DNA of 64,000 bases from Curtobacterium sp. MCLR17_036 (GCF_003234445.2 NZ_CP126269.1:3472001-3536000), one strand, 5' to 3'. Counted from the stretch's first letter, positions 36,597 through 47,676 are shown. A program made the numbers and translations. Notes: generated by a model not told the origin, from the sequence alone.

Positions 36597-36776
36597 CACG
36601 TCGTCGTAGGCTGGTCGGGTGAGCTTGCAGGAGGTGGTCGGCGCCCGTATCGCCGGCATCAGGGCGTGAGGCCCCCGGTCGTGCCCTCGGGCGCGGCCGA
36701 CCTCGTCGTCCCCTGACCTCCTCCGCCCGGTGCGGTGTGCGTCCGCACGCCCCGGGTCCGCACGAAAGCCACGACC
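36597..36776 (+). promoter_or_regulatory. Structured leader region of the FBP gene
   Basis: TAGGCT (36607-36612) stands 6 nt before a 16-codon ORF. Segments 36631-36647 and 36688-36704 can pair (14 of 17 bp). AGGAGGT (36629-36635) inside the ORF can instead pair with ACCTCCT (36716-36722). GTGCGG (36730-36735) can pair with CCGCAC at either 36743-36748 or 36758-36763; the latter touches the GAAAG ribosome site. Mutually exclusive folds like this suggest attenuation. Confidence 0.45.
36619..36669 (+). CDS. Candidate 16-aa leader peptide upstream of the FBP gene
   Basis: GTG opens 16 codons (VSLQEVVGARIAGIRA) ending at TGA 36669. Its start has the exact leaderless spacing (TAGGCT plus 6 nt). 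Translation would cover the left arm of one downstream hairpin. Staphylococcal fusB, from the same protein family as the downstream gene, is reported to be controlled by a leader peptide, which makes this worth testing. Confidence 0.4.
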   Translation: MSLQEVVGARIAGIRA

Positions 36777-37259
36777 ATGCTCCCCATCACGGAGAAGACC
36801 CTCCGCACGTCCTTCGTCAACGCCTCCCGCAAGGAGACGTCCGACATCACGCTGCCCGCCGAGTTCGCGACCACCGACTGGGACGCACTCGACTACCTCG
36901 GCTGGCGCGACCCGAAGATCGGACGGCGCGCGTACGCCGTCGTGCCGACACTCGACGGCACGCTCGTCGGCATCCTGTTCCGGCAGGCCGAGGCCTCGTC
37001 CCGCGCGCGCGCCCAGTGCTCGTGGTGCCAGGACGTGCAGCTGCCGAACGACGTCGTGTTCTACAGCGCGAAGCGCTCGGGGCCTGCCGGTCGGAACGGC
37101 AACACCGTCGGCACCCTGGTCTGCCAGGACTTCCAGTGCTCGCGCAACGTCCGGAAGCTGCCGCCGCCGGCGTACGAGGGGTACGACGTCGAGGCGGCGC
37201 GGGTCCGGCGCATCGAGGACCTGCAGCTGCGCGCCGCGTCCTTCGCCGCCGAGGTCTGA
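36777..37259 (+). CDS. FBP (FusB-related elongation factor G-binding) zinc-finger protein
   Basis: 160-aa cytoplasmic protein. ITEKTLRTSFVNASRKE opens the actinobacterial FBP family; the C-terminal treble-clef zinc finger has CSWCQDV and, about 40 residues later, CQDFQCSRN, giving four Cys ligands. In staphylococci FusB-type proteins bind EF-G, help it leave the ribosome and give fusidic acid resistance. Whether this homologue protects is unknown. GAAAG is the ribosome site before ATG 36777. An unusual structured leader precedes it. Confidence 0.85.
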   Translation: MLPITEKTLRTSFVNASRKETSDITLPAEFATTDWDALDYLGWRDPKIGRRAYAVVPTLDGTLVGILFRQAEASSRARAQCSWCQDVQLPNDVVFYSAKRSGPAGRNGNTVGTLVCQDFQCSRNVRKLPPPAYEGYDVEAARVRRIEDLQLRAASFAAEV

Positions 37260-37314
37260 CCCGCGCACGGCAGTCCCGTCGCGACGGCACAGTCCGTCGC
37301 GCGGGACGGTCCGT

Positions 37315-37425
37315 CCCATCGCGCGTGGGATGGGAAGCGGATCCGCGCGTGGGAGGCCGGAAGGTCCGGCCTCCCACGCGCGGAACGCCCTCCGACGCGC
37401 GGAACGGCCTCCCACGCGCGGAATT
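37315..37425. repeat. Repeat family C: hairpins plus three direct repeats
   Basis: CCCATC/GATGGG (37315-37334) is a small hairpin. A second has perfect 19-bp arms CCGCGCGTGGGAGGCCGGA (37343-37361) and its complement (37365-37383) with a 3-nt loop. Overlapping its right arm are three 18-nt direct repeats (CCTCCCACGCGCGGAACG type) at 37370, 37389 and 37408, period 19. It fills the gap between the convergent FBP and aldo/keto reductase genes. Confidence 0.88.
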
Positions 37426-37439
37426 GCACCCAGCCGGGG

Positions 37440-38426
<987 letters not shown>

Positions 38427-38536
38427 GGTGCAGGTCTACTCCCGCGTCACCGACGGCTGGGAGGCCCTGGGGGTACCGGTCAGTCCTCGCTAGGGTGGGC
38501 TCGGGGCGGAGGCGCCCCGGAAGAAGGGGGAACACC

Positions 38537-38767
38537 GTGACCGTCATCTGGATCGTCATCGGGGTGGTGCTCGTCGCCGCCGTCCTGCTCACCGTGCTCG
38601 AGGTGCAGAACCGCCGTCGGGCGCGTCGCCTGGCCCACCTCGAACGGGCCGACCCGCGGATCGCCGACCAGGCGCGCCACGACGCCGAGGCCCAGGCCGC
38701 GATGACCGAGGGCCTGTCGAAGGCCGCCCACCAGGGGATCTCCGGCGCCGGCGGCCCGATCGGCTGA
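38537..38767 (+). CDS. Small single-span membrane protein
   Basis: 76 aa. One N-terminal membrane segment (VIWIVIGVVLVAAVLLTVLEV) is followed by a basic stop-transfer (QNRRRARRL) and a cytoplasmic helical tail rich in Ala, Asp and Glu. AAGGGGG is about 6 nt before GTG 38537. No family recognised. Confidence 0.65.
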   Translation: MTVIWIVIGVVLVAAVLLTVLEVQNRRRARRLAHLERADPRIADQARHDAEAQAAMTEGLSKAAHQGISGAGGPIG

Positions 38768-38855
38768 CCTGCCCGCCCGCTCGTCGCCGCTCATCTCCCC
38801 GGATGTCAGCCCGGCGACGGACGTCGGCGGGCGCGGGACGGCGTAGACAGGTCCG

Positions 38856-40433
38856 GTGACCGGAGACGACGAGGACCGCAGCACCCCGAAGCCGACCCGA
38901 CGGGTCCTGCTCGCCGGGGGTGTGGGCATCGGGGTCGCCGGGGTGCTCGCCGCGTGCAGCGGACCGGCACCCGCCGCGTCACCGAGCCCGACCGGCAGCG
39001 GGTCGTCCGGAGCGCCCGGCACGTCCGGAGCCGGTGGGACCGGCCCGACCGCAGCGGTCCCGGACACCTGGGAGGCCCTGGCCGCCGCCGTGTCCGGCAC
39101 CCTGCTCCGCCCCGGCTCGTCGGGGTGGGCCGACGCCAGGGTGCTCCGGAACCCCCGGTACGACGACGCGGACCCGCGGGGCATCCTGCGCGTCGCTGAC
39201 GCCGGGGACGTGCAGGCCGGCCTGGCCTTCGCCCGGGCGACGCACACGCCCGTCGCGCTCCGGGCCGGCGGGCACTCGTACACGGGGTGGTCGGCCGGTG
39301 GCGCCCCGGGCACCGACGTCCCCCGCTCGCTCGTGATCAGCACGCAGGACCTCGACGACATCGAACTGCACGACGACGACACCGTCACGATCGGCCCGGG
39401 CGCGCAGCTCGGGGACGTCTACGCCGCGCTCGCCGACGCCGGCCGTGCCATCGGGTCCGGGTCCTGCCCGACCGTCGGCATCGGCGGCATCACCCTCGGC
39501 GGCGGCGTCGGGGTGCTCGTCCGTTCCTTCGGACTGACCGCCGACCAGCTCACCGGCGTCACGCTCGTCACCCCGGACGGCCGCGAGCGCGCGGTCTCGG
39601 CGACGGACGAGCCGGACCTGTTCTGGGCCTGTCGGGGCGGGGGCGGCGGCACCGTCGGCGTCGTGACCGCGATGACCTTCCGCACGCGCCCCGCGCCGGA
39701 CGTGCTGCTGTTCACCATCACGTTCCCCTGGTCAGCGGCCGCGGACGTGGTGCGTGCCTGGCAGGACTGGGCGCCGACCGCCGACCCCGAGCTGTGGTCG
39801 ACGCTGAAGCTCCTCGGTGGTGCACGGCACGCGACGCCGACCGTCACGGTCTCCGGTGTCTGGACCGGCTCGAAGACCGGCGCGGACGCCTCCGTCGACG
39901 GGTTCATCCGCGCGACGGGCGCCGAACCCGTCACCCACACCGGGCGGCAGCTCGACTACGGTGCCGCGATGGCCGCCCTCGCCGGCTCCGGCGCCCGGGT
40001 GTCCGAGGCGGCGACGTCGTCGATCGGCTCGAGGAAGCTGACGGACGAGCAGGTCGACGTGCTCGTCCAGCAGGCCGCCGCGAGCGGCGACGTCGCGGGG
40101 CTCGACGAGGGCGGGGTCTCCCTCGACGCGCTCGGCGGGGTCGTCGCGGACGTCGGCCGGACCGACTCGGCCTTCCCGTGGCGGTCGGCCCTCATGACGG
40201 TGCAGTACACCGCGGTGTTCGCGGACGGCACGGACCCCGCTCCGTTCGACGCCTACGTGCGCGGGTTCCGGAACGCGATGCGGCCGGCGTGGGGCGATGC
40301 CGCCTACGCGAACTACTGCGACGCGGCGATCACGGACCCGTCCGCCTACTTCGGCGACAACACCTCGCGGCTGCACCGGATCGCCGAGCAGGCCGACCCC
40401 GCCGGCGTGCTGTCGCAGCCGAACTGGGTCTGA
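38856..40433 (+). CDS. Exported BBE-type flavoprotein oxidoreductase (bicovalent FAD)
   Basis: 525-aa secreted lipoprotein-like oxidase. The N-terminus has a Tat-like TRRVLLAGGVGIGVAGVLAAC with lipobox LAAC, then a Ser/Gly/Pro linker. The FAD domain contains RAGGHSYTGWS, whose His would be the 8-alpha-histidyl link, and GSCPTVGIGGITLGGGVG, whose Cys would be the 6-S-cysteinyl link: both links of berberine-bridge-type oxidases. The end NYCDAAITDPSAYFGDN matches the BBE C-terminal domain. Substrate probably a sugar or alcohol. GTG with TAGACA 6 nt upstream. Confidence 0.9.
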   Translation: MTGDDEDRSTPKPTRRVLLAGGVGIGVAGVLAACSGPAPAASPSPTGSGSSGAPGTSGAGGTGPTAAVPDTWEALAAAVSGTLLRPGSSGWADARVLRNPRYDDADPRGILRVADAGDVQAGLAFARATHTPVALRAGGHSYTGWSAGGAPGTDVPRSLVISTQDLDDIELHDDDTVTIGPGAQLGDVYAALADAGRAIGSGSCPTVGIGGITLGGGVGVLVRSFGLTADQLTGVTLVTPDGRERAVSATDEPDLFWACRGGGGGTVGVVTAMTFRTRPAPDVLLFTITFPWSAAADVVRAWQDWAPTADPELWSTLKLLGGARHATPTVTVSGVWTGSKTGADASVDGFIRATGAEPVTHTGRQLDYGAAMAALAGSGARVSEAATSSIGSRKLTDEQVDVLVQQAAASGDVAGLDEGGVSLDALGGVVADVGRTDSAFPWRSALMTVQYTAVFADGTDPAPFDAYVRGFRNAMRPAWGDAAYANYCDAAITDPSAYFGDNTSRLHRIAEQADPAGVLSQPNWV

Positions 40434-40454
40434 GGTCGCCCCTACGATGACGGC

Positions 40455-41093
40455 ATGGACGTCGTCGACCTCGTGCTGCCGGACGCCGCCGCGTGGCGGG
40501 CCTGGCTCGACGCCCACGAGGACGACGCCGACGGCGTGTGGCTCGTCCTGGCGAAGAAGGGCACGACGGAGCCGACGACCCTGACCTACGACCAGGCACT
40601 CGACGAGGCCCTGTGCTCGGGGTGGATCGACGGGCAGAAGCGCGGACGCGACGCCGCCACCTTCCGGCAGCGGTTCACCCCGCGTCGGCGTGCCTCGCTG
40701 TGGTCGCAGCGGAACGTCGGGCTCGTCGCCGCGCTCATCGCCGAGGGGCGGATGCGCGCCCGGGGCCAGGCCGAGATCGACCGGGCGCAGGGCGACGGCC
40801 GGTGGGACCGCGCCTACGCCGGGGCGGCGAGTGCGACCGTGCCGGAGGACCTGCGGGCGGCCTTCGACGCAGCCCCCGCCGCTGCCGCCCTGTTCGCCGA
40901 CCTCGACGCGACGAACCGGTACGCGGTGCTGCACCGGATCGCCACGGCGCCGAGCGCCGCGGCGCGGACGAACCGGCTGGCGAAGCTCGTCGGTGGACTG
41001 GAGCGCGGCGAGACCCCGTTCCCCCGGCCGTCGCCGGGGGACACCCGTCCAGGGACCGGCGACGCACCAGGCGTAGACCAGGGTCATGACTGA
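40455..41093 (+). CDS. YdeI/OmpD-associated family protein
   Basis: 212 aa. [33 protein letters not shown], split here as VWLVLAKKG and [16 protein letters not shown], together with [15 protein letters not shown], identifies the YdeI family. Its function is poorly defined and includes reports of antimicrobial-peptide tolerance. TACGAT (40443-40448) stands 6 nt before ATG. Its 3' end overlaps the next gene by 8 bp. Confidence 0.85.
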   Translation: MDVVDLVLPDAAAWRAWLDAHEDDADGVWLVLAKKGTTEPTTLTYDQALDEALCSGWIDGQKRGRDAATFRQRFTPRRRASLWSQRNVGLVAALIAEGRMRARGQAEIDRAQGDGRWDRAYAGAASATVPEDLRAAFDAAPAAAALFADLDATNRYAVLHRIATAPSAAARTNRLAKLVGGLERGETPFPRPSPGDTRPGTGDAPGVDQGHD

Positions 41094-41964
41094 CACCGAC
41101 ACCACGAACCGTCCGGCCGCTGCCTCCGGCACCTTCCGCATCGGTGGCGACCTCGAGGTCCACCGCCTCGGCTACGGCACCATGCAGCTCACCGGCCCCG
41201 GCGTCTGGGGACCGCCGAAGGACCACGACGAGGCCGTCCGGGTGCTCAAGCGCGCGGTCGAGCTCGGCGTCGACTTCTTCGACACCGCCGACAGCTACGG
41301 TCCCTACGTCGCCGAGGACCTGCTCAAGGAGGCCCTGCACCCCTACGGCGACGACGTCGTCATCGCGACCAAGGCCGGGCTGACCCGCACCGGCCCGAAC
41401 GAGTGGCCGCCGGTCGGCCGCCCGGAGTACCTGCGCCAGGAGGCCGAGATGAGCCTCCGCCGCCTCGGGCTCGAGCGCATCGACCTGTTCCAGCTCCACC
41501 GCATCGACCCGAAGGTCCCCCTCGAGGACCAGATCGGCGAGCTGAAGAAGCTGCAGGACGAGGGCAAGATCCGCCACATCGGCCTGTCCGAGGTCTCCGT
41601 CGACGACGTCAAGGCGGCGCAGGAGATCGCGACGATCGTCTCCGTGCAGAACCTGTACAACCTGCAGAAGCGCGACGCCGAGGAGCTCCTCGACTGGTCG
41701 ACCGAGCAGGGCATCGCGTTCATCCCGTGGTTCCCGCTCGCGACCGGTGGCCTCACCGGCGAGGACTCGCCGCTCACCGAGATCGCCGAGCGCAAGGGCG
41801 CCTCGCCGGCGCAGCTCGCGCTCGCCTGGCTGCTCAAGCGCTCGCCCGTCGTGCTCCCGATCCCGGGCACGTCGAGCGTCTCCCACCTGGAGGACAACCT
41901 GCAGGGCGCGACCATCGAGCTCACCGACGACGAGTTCGAGGAGCTGTCGAAGCTCGGTTCCTGA
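41086..41964 (+). CDS. Aldo/keto reductase (YdbC-like)
   Basis: 292-aa reductase. Tetrad: Asp and Tyr in DTADSYGPY, Lys in IATKAGL, His in LHRID; the late segment reads [21 protein letters not shown] lies inside the YdeI-family gene, but TAGACC (41074-41079) 6 nt upstream could give a separate leaderless transcript. Substrate unknown. Followed by repeat A5. Confidence 0.93.
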   Translation: MTDTDTTNRPAAASGTFRIGGDLEVHRLGYGTMQLTGPGVWGPPKDHDEAVRVLKRAVELGVDFFDTADSYGPYVAEDLLKEALHPYGDDVVIATKAGLTRTGPNEWPPVGRPEYLRQEAEMSLRRLGLERIDLFQLHRIDPKVPLEDQIGELKKLQDEGKIRHIGLSEVSVDDVKAAQEIATIVSVQNLYNLQKRDAEELLDWSTEQGIAFIPWFPLATGGLTGEDSPLTEIAERKGASPAQLALAWLLKRSPVVLPIPGTSSVSHLEDNLQGATIELTDDEFEELSKLGS

Positions 41965-41975
41965 CGCGACCAGCA

Positions 41976-42023
41976 GACGGACGGGAGGCACGGCGCCAGC
42001 GGGCACCGTGCCTCCCGTCCGTC
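41976..42023. repeat. Inverted repeat A5 (terminator-like hairpin)
   Basis: 18-bp perfect arms GACGGACGGGAGGCACGG (41976-41993) and its complement (42006-42023). Lies 11 bp after the reductase stop. Confidence 0.88.
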
Positions 42024-42069
42024 GTGCAGGCACGTCGCGAGCCGCACTTGCGCCGTTCCCGCTGCGTCT

Positions 42070-42099
42070 GCATACTCGGTATGGGCATACCGAGTATGC
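42070..42099. promoter_or_regulatory. PadR operator: 14-bp perfect inverted repeat
   Basis: GCATACTCGGTATG (42070-42083) and CATACCGAGTATGC (42086-42099), 2-nt spacer. Each arm is itself nearly symmetric (ATAC-N3-GTAT). It ends 29 bp before the PadR gene, so it very likely is the regulator's own operator. Confidence 0.8.
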
Positions 42100-42128
42100 C
42101 CGTTCGCAGAACGGAACGAGGAAGTGTC

Positions 42129-42706
42129 ATGAGCGTACGGATGGGCGTACTCGCGCTGCTGGTGGGGGGACCCGGGTACGGGTACCAGCTCCGGGGGGAG
42201 TTCGAGCACCGCACCGGCGGGAGCTGGCCGTTGAACATCGGCCAGGTCTACACGACCCTCGACCGGCTCGAGCGCGACGGCCTCGTGGCCCGCGGCGACG
42301 CCGACGACGACGGGCACGTCGTCTACACGGCGACCCCCGCGGGGCACGAGGAAGTGGCGCGCTGGTTCAGCGAGCCGGTGCCGGCCAAGCGCGGTCGCGA
42401 CGAGCTGGCGATCAAGTTCGCCCTCGCGGTGACGGTGCCCGGCGTCGACGTCGCCAGGCTCGTGCAGGTGCAGCGCGGTGCCGCGATCCGCAACCTGCAG
42501 GACCTGACGCGGCTCAAGCGCACGGCCGACCCGGCGTCCGACCTGGCGTGGTCGCTCGTGCTCGAGTCGATGGTGTTCCAGGCCGAGGCCGAGGTGCGCT
42601 GGCTCGACCACGTCGAGTCGAGCGTGGCCCGGTACCGACCGGACGAGCACCCTGCCGCTCCGGAATCCGCGACCGCGCCCGCCGCCGACGCAGCCCGGGG
42701 TGTCCG

Positions 42707-42710
<4 letters not shown>
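42129..42710 (+). CDS. PadR-family transcriptional regulator
   Basis: 193 aa. The winged HTH (MGVLALLVGGPGYGYQLRGEF, then NIGQVYTTLDRLERDGLV) is typical; the C-terminal dimer helix (about 95-180) puts it in the larger PadR subgroup. GAGGAAG is the ribosome site. First gene of an operon with an ABC ATPase and FtsX permease (GTGA overlap), the usual arrangement for drug- or peptide-responsive exporters. Confidence 0.93.
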
Positions 42711-43431
<721 letters not shown>

Positions 43432-43435
<4 letters not shown>

Positions 43436-46266
43436 GCGGGCGACGGCGGTCCACCGGGACCGCCCAGCGCGTCCGGACACCCTTCGCACTCCGTCCCGCG
43501 CTCCGACTCGGCCGCCGACTCGCCTTCGCGAAGGCCGGGCGGGCCGCGCTCATCGTGGCGCTCATCGGGATCCCGACCGCGGGGTTCGCGGCCGTGGCCG
43601 TCGTGGTGCAGTCGACCCAGCCGACCCAGGCCGAATCGCTCGCCTACGACCTCGGCGGTGCCGCGGCGCAGATGCGCGTGTCCGGTCCCGACCTGCCCGG
43701 CATGCGGCAGGACCCGGTGCAGTGGCAGTCCACCGAGTCGGCGCGGAACAGCCCGGTGACGAAGGCGGACGGCGACGCCCCCTTCGCGGACCCGCTGTCG
43801 TTCGTCCCGGACGGGGCGCTCGCGATCCCGGTGGGCAGCGCGCCCGTCGTGCTGCAGGGGCCGAAGGGACCGGTCGGCATCACGGCGGTCGAGGGCAGCA
43901 CCTGGGACCGCTCGCTCGACGGGCACTGGCGGGTGCTCGCCGGCGACCGGCCGACGGCGCGCGACGAACTCATGGTGACCCCGGCGACGCTCGACCGGCT
44001 CGGGGCGCACATCGGCGACACCGTCGACCTGACCGACCCGGTGACGAAGCGCTTCACGATCACGGGCACCATGCGCGACCTCGGGTCGGCGCCCGACACG
44101 CAGGGCGTGTTCGTGCCGTGGGGCACCACCATGACGGACACCGCGGCGACGGATGCCGGCAGCCTGCCCGACGTCACGGTCTACCTGCCGACGACGGCGC
44201 CGACCTGGTCGGAGATCCGGCAGCTCAACGCGCACGGCATCACCGTGCAGTCCCGCCCCGTCGTGCTCGACCCGCCGGACGAGCGCGTCACCGGTGGGTC
44301 CTCGGGGTCGAACCTCGGCTGGTACCTCGGCGGCCTCGCGCTGCTCGGCGTCTTCGCGATGTTCGAGGTGGCACTGCTCGCCGGTGCCGCGTTCCTGGTC
44401 GGCACCCGGGCGGACACCCGCTCGTACGCGATCATCACGAGCGTCGGCGGCGAGAAGCGGTTCGTCCGCACGATCGTCGCCGGGTCCGGGCTGGTGCTCG
44501 GGGCGACCGGCGCCGTGCTCGGCGTGCTGCTCGGCACCGGTATCGGGATGTTCACCTACCGGATCATCGACAACGGCGACGTCGTGTCGTTCCCGGGCCT
44601 GCACGTGCCGCTGCCCCTGCTGCTGACGATCGGCGGCGCCGGCGTGCTGGCGGGCCTCGTCTCCGCCCTGGTCGCGGCGCGCACGGCGACCCGCATCAAC
44701 GTGCTCGCCGCCCTGCGCGGTTCCCTCCGCCCGGTCACGGTCAGCCGTCCGGCACGGCGCCGACGCCGGATCTGGGGCCCTGCGCTCATCGTCGGCGGCG
44801 CCGTGATGACGCTGGCCTGCGGCATCGGGGTCCTCGTGCTGAACGACCGCGAGGTGCAGGAAGACCACCTGGCGTGGGTCGTCGGCGCCGGGGTCGCGAT
44901 CGGCCCCTGCCTCATGCAGCTCGGTGTCGCGATCTGCTCCCCGTGGCTGCTCGCCCTGGTGGCGCGGCTGTCGTCGCGTCTCGGACTCGCAGCGCGCATG
45001 GCCGCCCGCGACGCCCTGCGGAACCCGGTGCGCACCGTCCCGGTGCTCGCCAGCGTGATGAGCGTCGTCTTCGTCGCCTCGCTCGTCATCACCTGGAACG
45101 CCTCGAGCCAGGCCCGGTACGTCCGTGGCTACGACTACGCCACCGCCGTCGGGGTCGCCACGACCGAGGTCCAGGTCTCGGACGCCGACGGTGGGTCCTT
45201 CGGCGAACACGACGCCGAGCTCACCGCACGGGCCGCGAAGGTCACCGCGGGCGTGCTGCGCCACGACCGGATCCGCGTGCTCGGCGTGGTGAAGGGCGGC
45301 TCGGGCGAGACGCCGACGACCGTGACGATCCCGCACCGCTGGACGCCGTACGACTGCACCGTGAACGACACGACCGCGTGCTCGTGGTTCCTCGACACCG
45401 ACGACGCGGCGGAGCCGCACATCCTGACCGGGACCGTCGACGACTACGCCGTGCTCACCGGGCACCGGCCGTCGGCCGCGGTGCGGGACGCCCTGGAGGG
45501 CGGCGAGGCCGTGTCGCTCTGGTCCGAGTACGCCCGCGACGGCGCGGTCCGCATCGACACGTTCCGCGACCGCACGTACGAGAGCCCGACGATCACCGAA
45601 CGGACCCGTCCGGATTCCAGCGTCACGATCCCGGCCGTCACCGACGTGCAGTCGCCGCGGATCAAGGTCGGGGTGTTCATGACCCGGGCCACCGCGGAGC
45701 GGTACCACGTGCCGGCGGTGGACGGCCTGCTCGTCACGACGCTGCCGGGCGACCTCACGCCGAAGCAGTACGACGAACTGAGCTCCGCGTGGCAGTCGTA
45801 CGGCGGGGCCGACCGCGAACGGTGGTACGGACCGCAGTTCTTCTACGAGACCGGCCCGGTGGATAACGGGGCGCTCATCCGGGCGATCGTGCTCGCGCTG
45901 GCCGCCGCCGTCACGATCGGCGCGACCGCGGTCGCACTCGGGTTGGCGCGGTCGGACGGCCGCCGCGACGACGAGGTGCTCGACGCCGTCGGCGCGGCAC
46001 CCCGTCTGCGCCGGCAGGTGTCGACCTGGCAGGCGGCGATCCTCACCACGGTCGGGGCCGTGATCGGGACGCTGCTCGGGCTGCTGCCGATCCGGGCGCT
46101 CACGATCCGGTTCGGCGAGCAGGCCGCCGGCGTGAACCACCTGCCGTTCGTCCCGGACTGGCCGGTGCTCGGGCTGCTGGCGATCGGCCTGCCGCTGGTC
46201 GTGTCGGCCGGCGCCTGGCTGACCACCCGGAGCCGGCGCCGGGTCGCGGTGCGACGGGCGCACTGA
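43432..46266 (+). CDS. FtsX-like ABC permease
   Basis: 944 aa. A basic start is followed by a membrane segment (about 35-60) and a large extracytoplasmic domain. Next come three membrane segments with an FtsX domain (about 290-430), a second start-like segment near 440-480, a second extracytoplasmic domain (about 560-800) and a final FtsX domain ending in an Arg-rich tail. The duplicated 4+4 layout fits exporters or lipoprotein-handling systems for antimicrobial peptides or lipids. Stop codon lies inside a 17-bp tandem repeat. Confidence 0.92.
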
Positions 46267-46327
46267 ACGGACGGGAGCACTGAACGGACGGGCGCACTGA
46301 ACGAACGGGAGCACGAACGGACGGGAG
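46261..46327. repeat. 17-bp tandem repeat, about 4 units
   Basis: Units CACTGAACGGACGGGAG at 46261, 46278 and 46295, and a shortened fourth at 46312 that merges into repeat A6. The first unit contains the FtsX gene's stop codon. Confidence 0.88.
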
Positions 46328-46362
46328 GCCCGTGGCGGCGCCGCCACGGGCCTCCCGTCCGT
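46317..46362. repeat. Inverted repeat A6 (perfect 46-bp palindrome)
   Basis: Perfect from ACGGACGGGAGGCCCGTGG to its complement, centred between 46339 and 46340 within GGCGGC/GCCGCC. Followed by B3 after 6 bp. Confidence 0.9.
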
Positions 46363-46368
46363 CACATC

Positions 46369-46419
46369 GTGAGCAGGAACGGTCGGGTCGCTGCGGGTGA
46401 GCCGACCGTTCCTGCTCAC
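46369..46419. repeat. Inverted repeat B3
   Basis: 18-bp perfect arms GTGAGCAGGAACGGTCGG (46369-46386) and its complement (46402-46419). Between convergent genes. Confidence 0.9.
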
Positions 46420-46438
46420 GAAGCGGCGAGCGCCGCGC

Positions 46439-47539
46439 TCAGTCGGGCACGCAGAAGGACTCGACGGTGACGTGCACGCCGTCCGGGCCCCCACCGAGGC
46501 GCATCCGCTCGACCGCGGCGTCCGTCCGCAGCGGCATGACGAGGTCGGTCCCCATCGCCCGGTCGACCGGGGCGTAGCCGGACGCCTTCCAGCCCGAGAG
46601 CACCCGGGGCGCCAGGTCCTGCGGCCGGGCCGAGGGCAGCACGAGCGAGCCGGTCCAGCGCCGCCCGCGGTCGTCGCACCGCTCCGGTACGAGGGCGACC
46701 GCCGGCGGCTCGGCGGCGGCCGGCGTCGGGGACGACAGGTCGTCGAGCGGGCCGGCCCAGCGGACCGTGTCCTCGAGCAGGGCACGCGTCCCCGCCTCGA
46801 CCGCAGCGGGGCCGAGCGACGTCCGGGTCACGGGTGTCGGCCCCGGCCACTCGGGGTCCGTCGTCGGGGCGGGTCGGTCGGTCACCACGGCCGGGTCGCG
46901 CTCGGACGACGGGTCCGGCAGGCCGCTGCCGGAGAACGACGGCCCGACCGCGAGTACCCCGGCGAGGCCGATCGCGACGACCGCGTCCACCGGCCACACT
47001 GTCTCGGGCAGAAGCTCGCGCTCGCCCGATGCGCGCTGGCGCCGCCGCCGGAGCAGCACCGCTGCAGCGAGGAACCCGACCCCGGCGAGCACGACCGGCA
47101 GCTCGACGCCGACCGGCACGATGCCGAGCCCGACGCTCCACCACGTCGCCGGCACGACCGTCGCGAGCGCCGCCGAGCAGTACGCGGCGACGACCAGTCG
47201 GTTCTCGCGACGGGGCAACGGCTCGGTGTACGGACGGCGCCCCGGCGCGATCCACAGCGTCGCGGCGACCGCGTTGACGGCGACGCCGATCCGGCCGAGG
47301 CCCAGACCCGCGAACTGCCCGACGTCCCACGGGAAGTGCCCGTCGGACGGGCCGTCGTACCGGGTGTGCCCGGCGACGTGCAGCAGCACCAGCGCCCCGG
47401 CGGCCCCGAGCAGGTACAGCGCCCAGGTCCACCGCGGCGCGCCCGCCCGCCGCAGGGCCGCGGCGACGAACAGCACGGACAGCGGCATGACGAGCAGCAG
47501 GGCGGTGCCCGCCGCACCGTCGAAGGCTTCCGGGTCCAC
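46439..47539 (-). CDS. Membrane protein with extracytoplasmic C-terminal domain, unknown
   Basis: 366 aa. About six hydrophobic segments fill the first 220 residues (for example LLLVMPLSVLFVAAAL, LYLLGAAGALVLLHVAG, VELPVVLAGVGFLAAAVLL). A Pro/Asp-rich linker and a soluble domain of about 130 aa ending FCVPD follow. No family recognised. TAGCGT (47546-47551) lies 6 nt upstream of GTG 47539. Confidence 0.65.
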   Translation of the reverse strand: MDPEAFDGAAGTALLLVMPLSVLFVAAALRRAGAPRWTWALYLLGAAGALVLLHVAGHTRYDGPSDGHFPWDVGQFAGLGLGRIGVAVNAVAATLWIAPGRRPYTEPLPRRENRLVVAAYCSAALATVVPATWWSVGLGIVPVGVELPVVLAGVGFLAAAVLLRRRRQRASGERELLPETVWPVDAVVAIGLAGVLAVGPSFSGSGLPDPSSERDPAVVTDRPAPTTDPEWPGPTPVTRTSLGPAAVEAGTRALLEDTVRWAGPLDDLSSPTPAAAEPPAVALVPERCDDRGRRWTGSLVLPSARPQDLAPRVLSGWKASGYAPVDRAMGTDLVMPLRTDAAVERMRLGGGPDGVHVTVESFCVPD

Positions 47540-47632
47540 GCCTCGACGCTAGGGGCGCGCGGCGGTGCGGCCCGCCCTCCGACGTCGCGACTGTGTCCCC
47601 CGACCCATCGGGGCCCTGGTGGCGACACGCGA

Positions 47633-47676
47633 CGGACGGGAGGCCCGTGGCGGCGTCACCACGGGCCTCCCGTCCG
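47633..47676. repeat. Inverted repeat A7 (terminator-like hairpin)
   Basis: 18-bp perfect arms CGGACGGGAGGCCCGTGG (47633-47650) and its complement (47659-47676), 8-nt loop. Downstream of the SDR gene that ends at 47702. Confidence 0.88.

Noticed and set aside
36593..36598. TTGACA as a -35 for the FBP leader
   Set aside because: It lies only 8 bp from TAGGCT; no -10 occurs at 16-18 bp, so the match is probably chance.
37315..37425. CRISPR array from the regularly spaced direct repeats
   Set aside because: Three 18-nt units with a 19-bp period have no spacers, and no cas gene is present.
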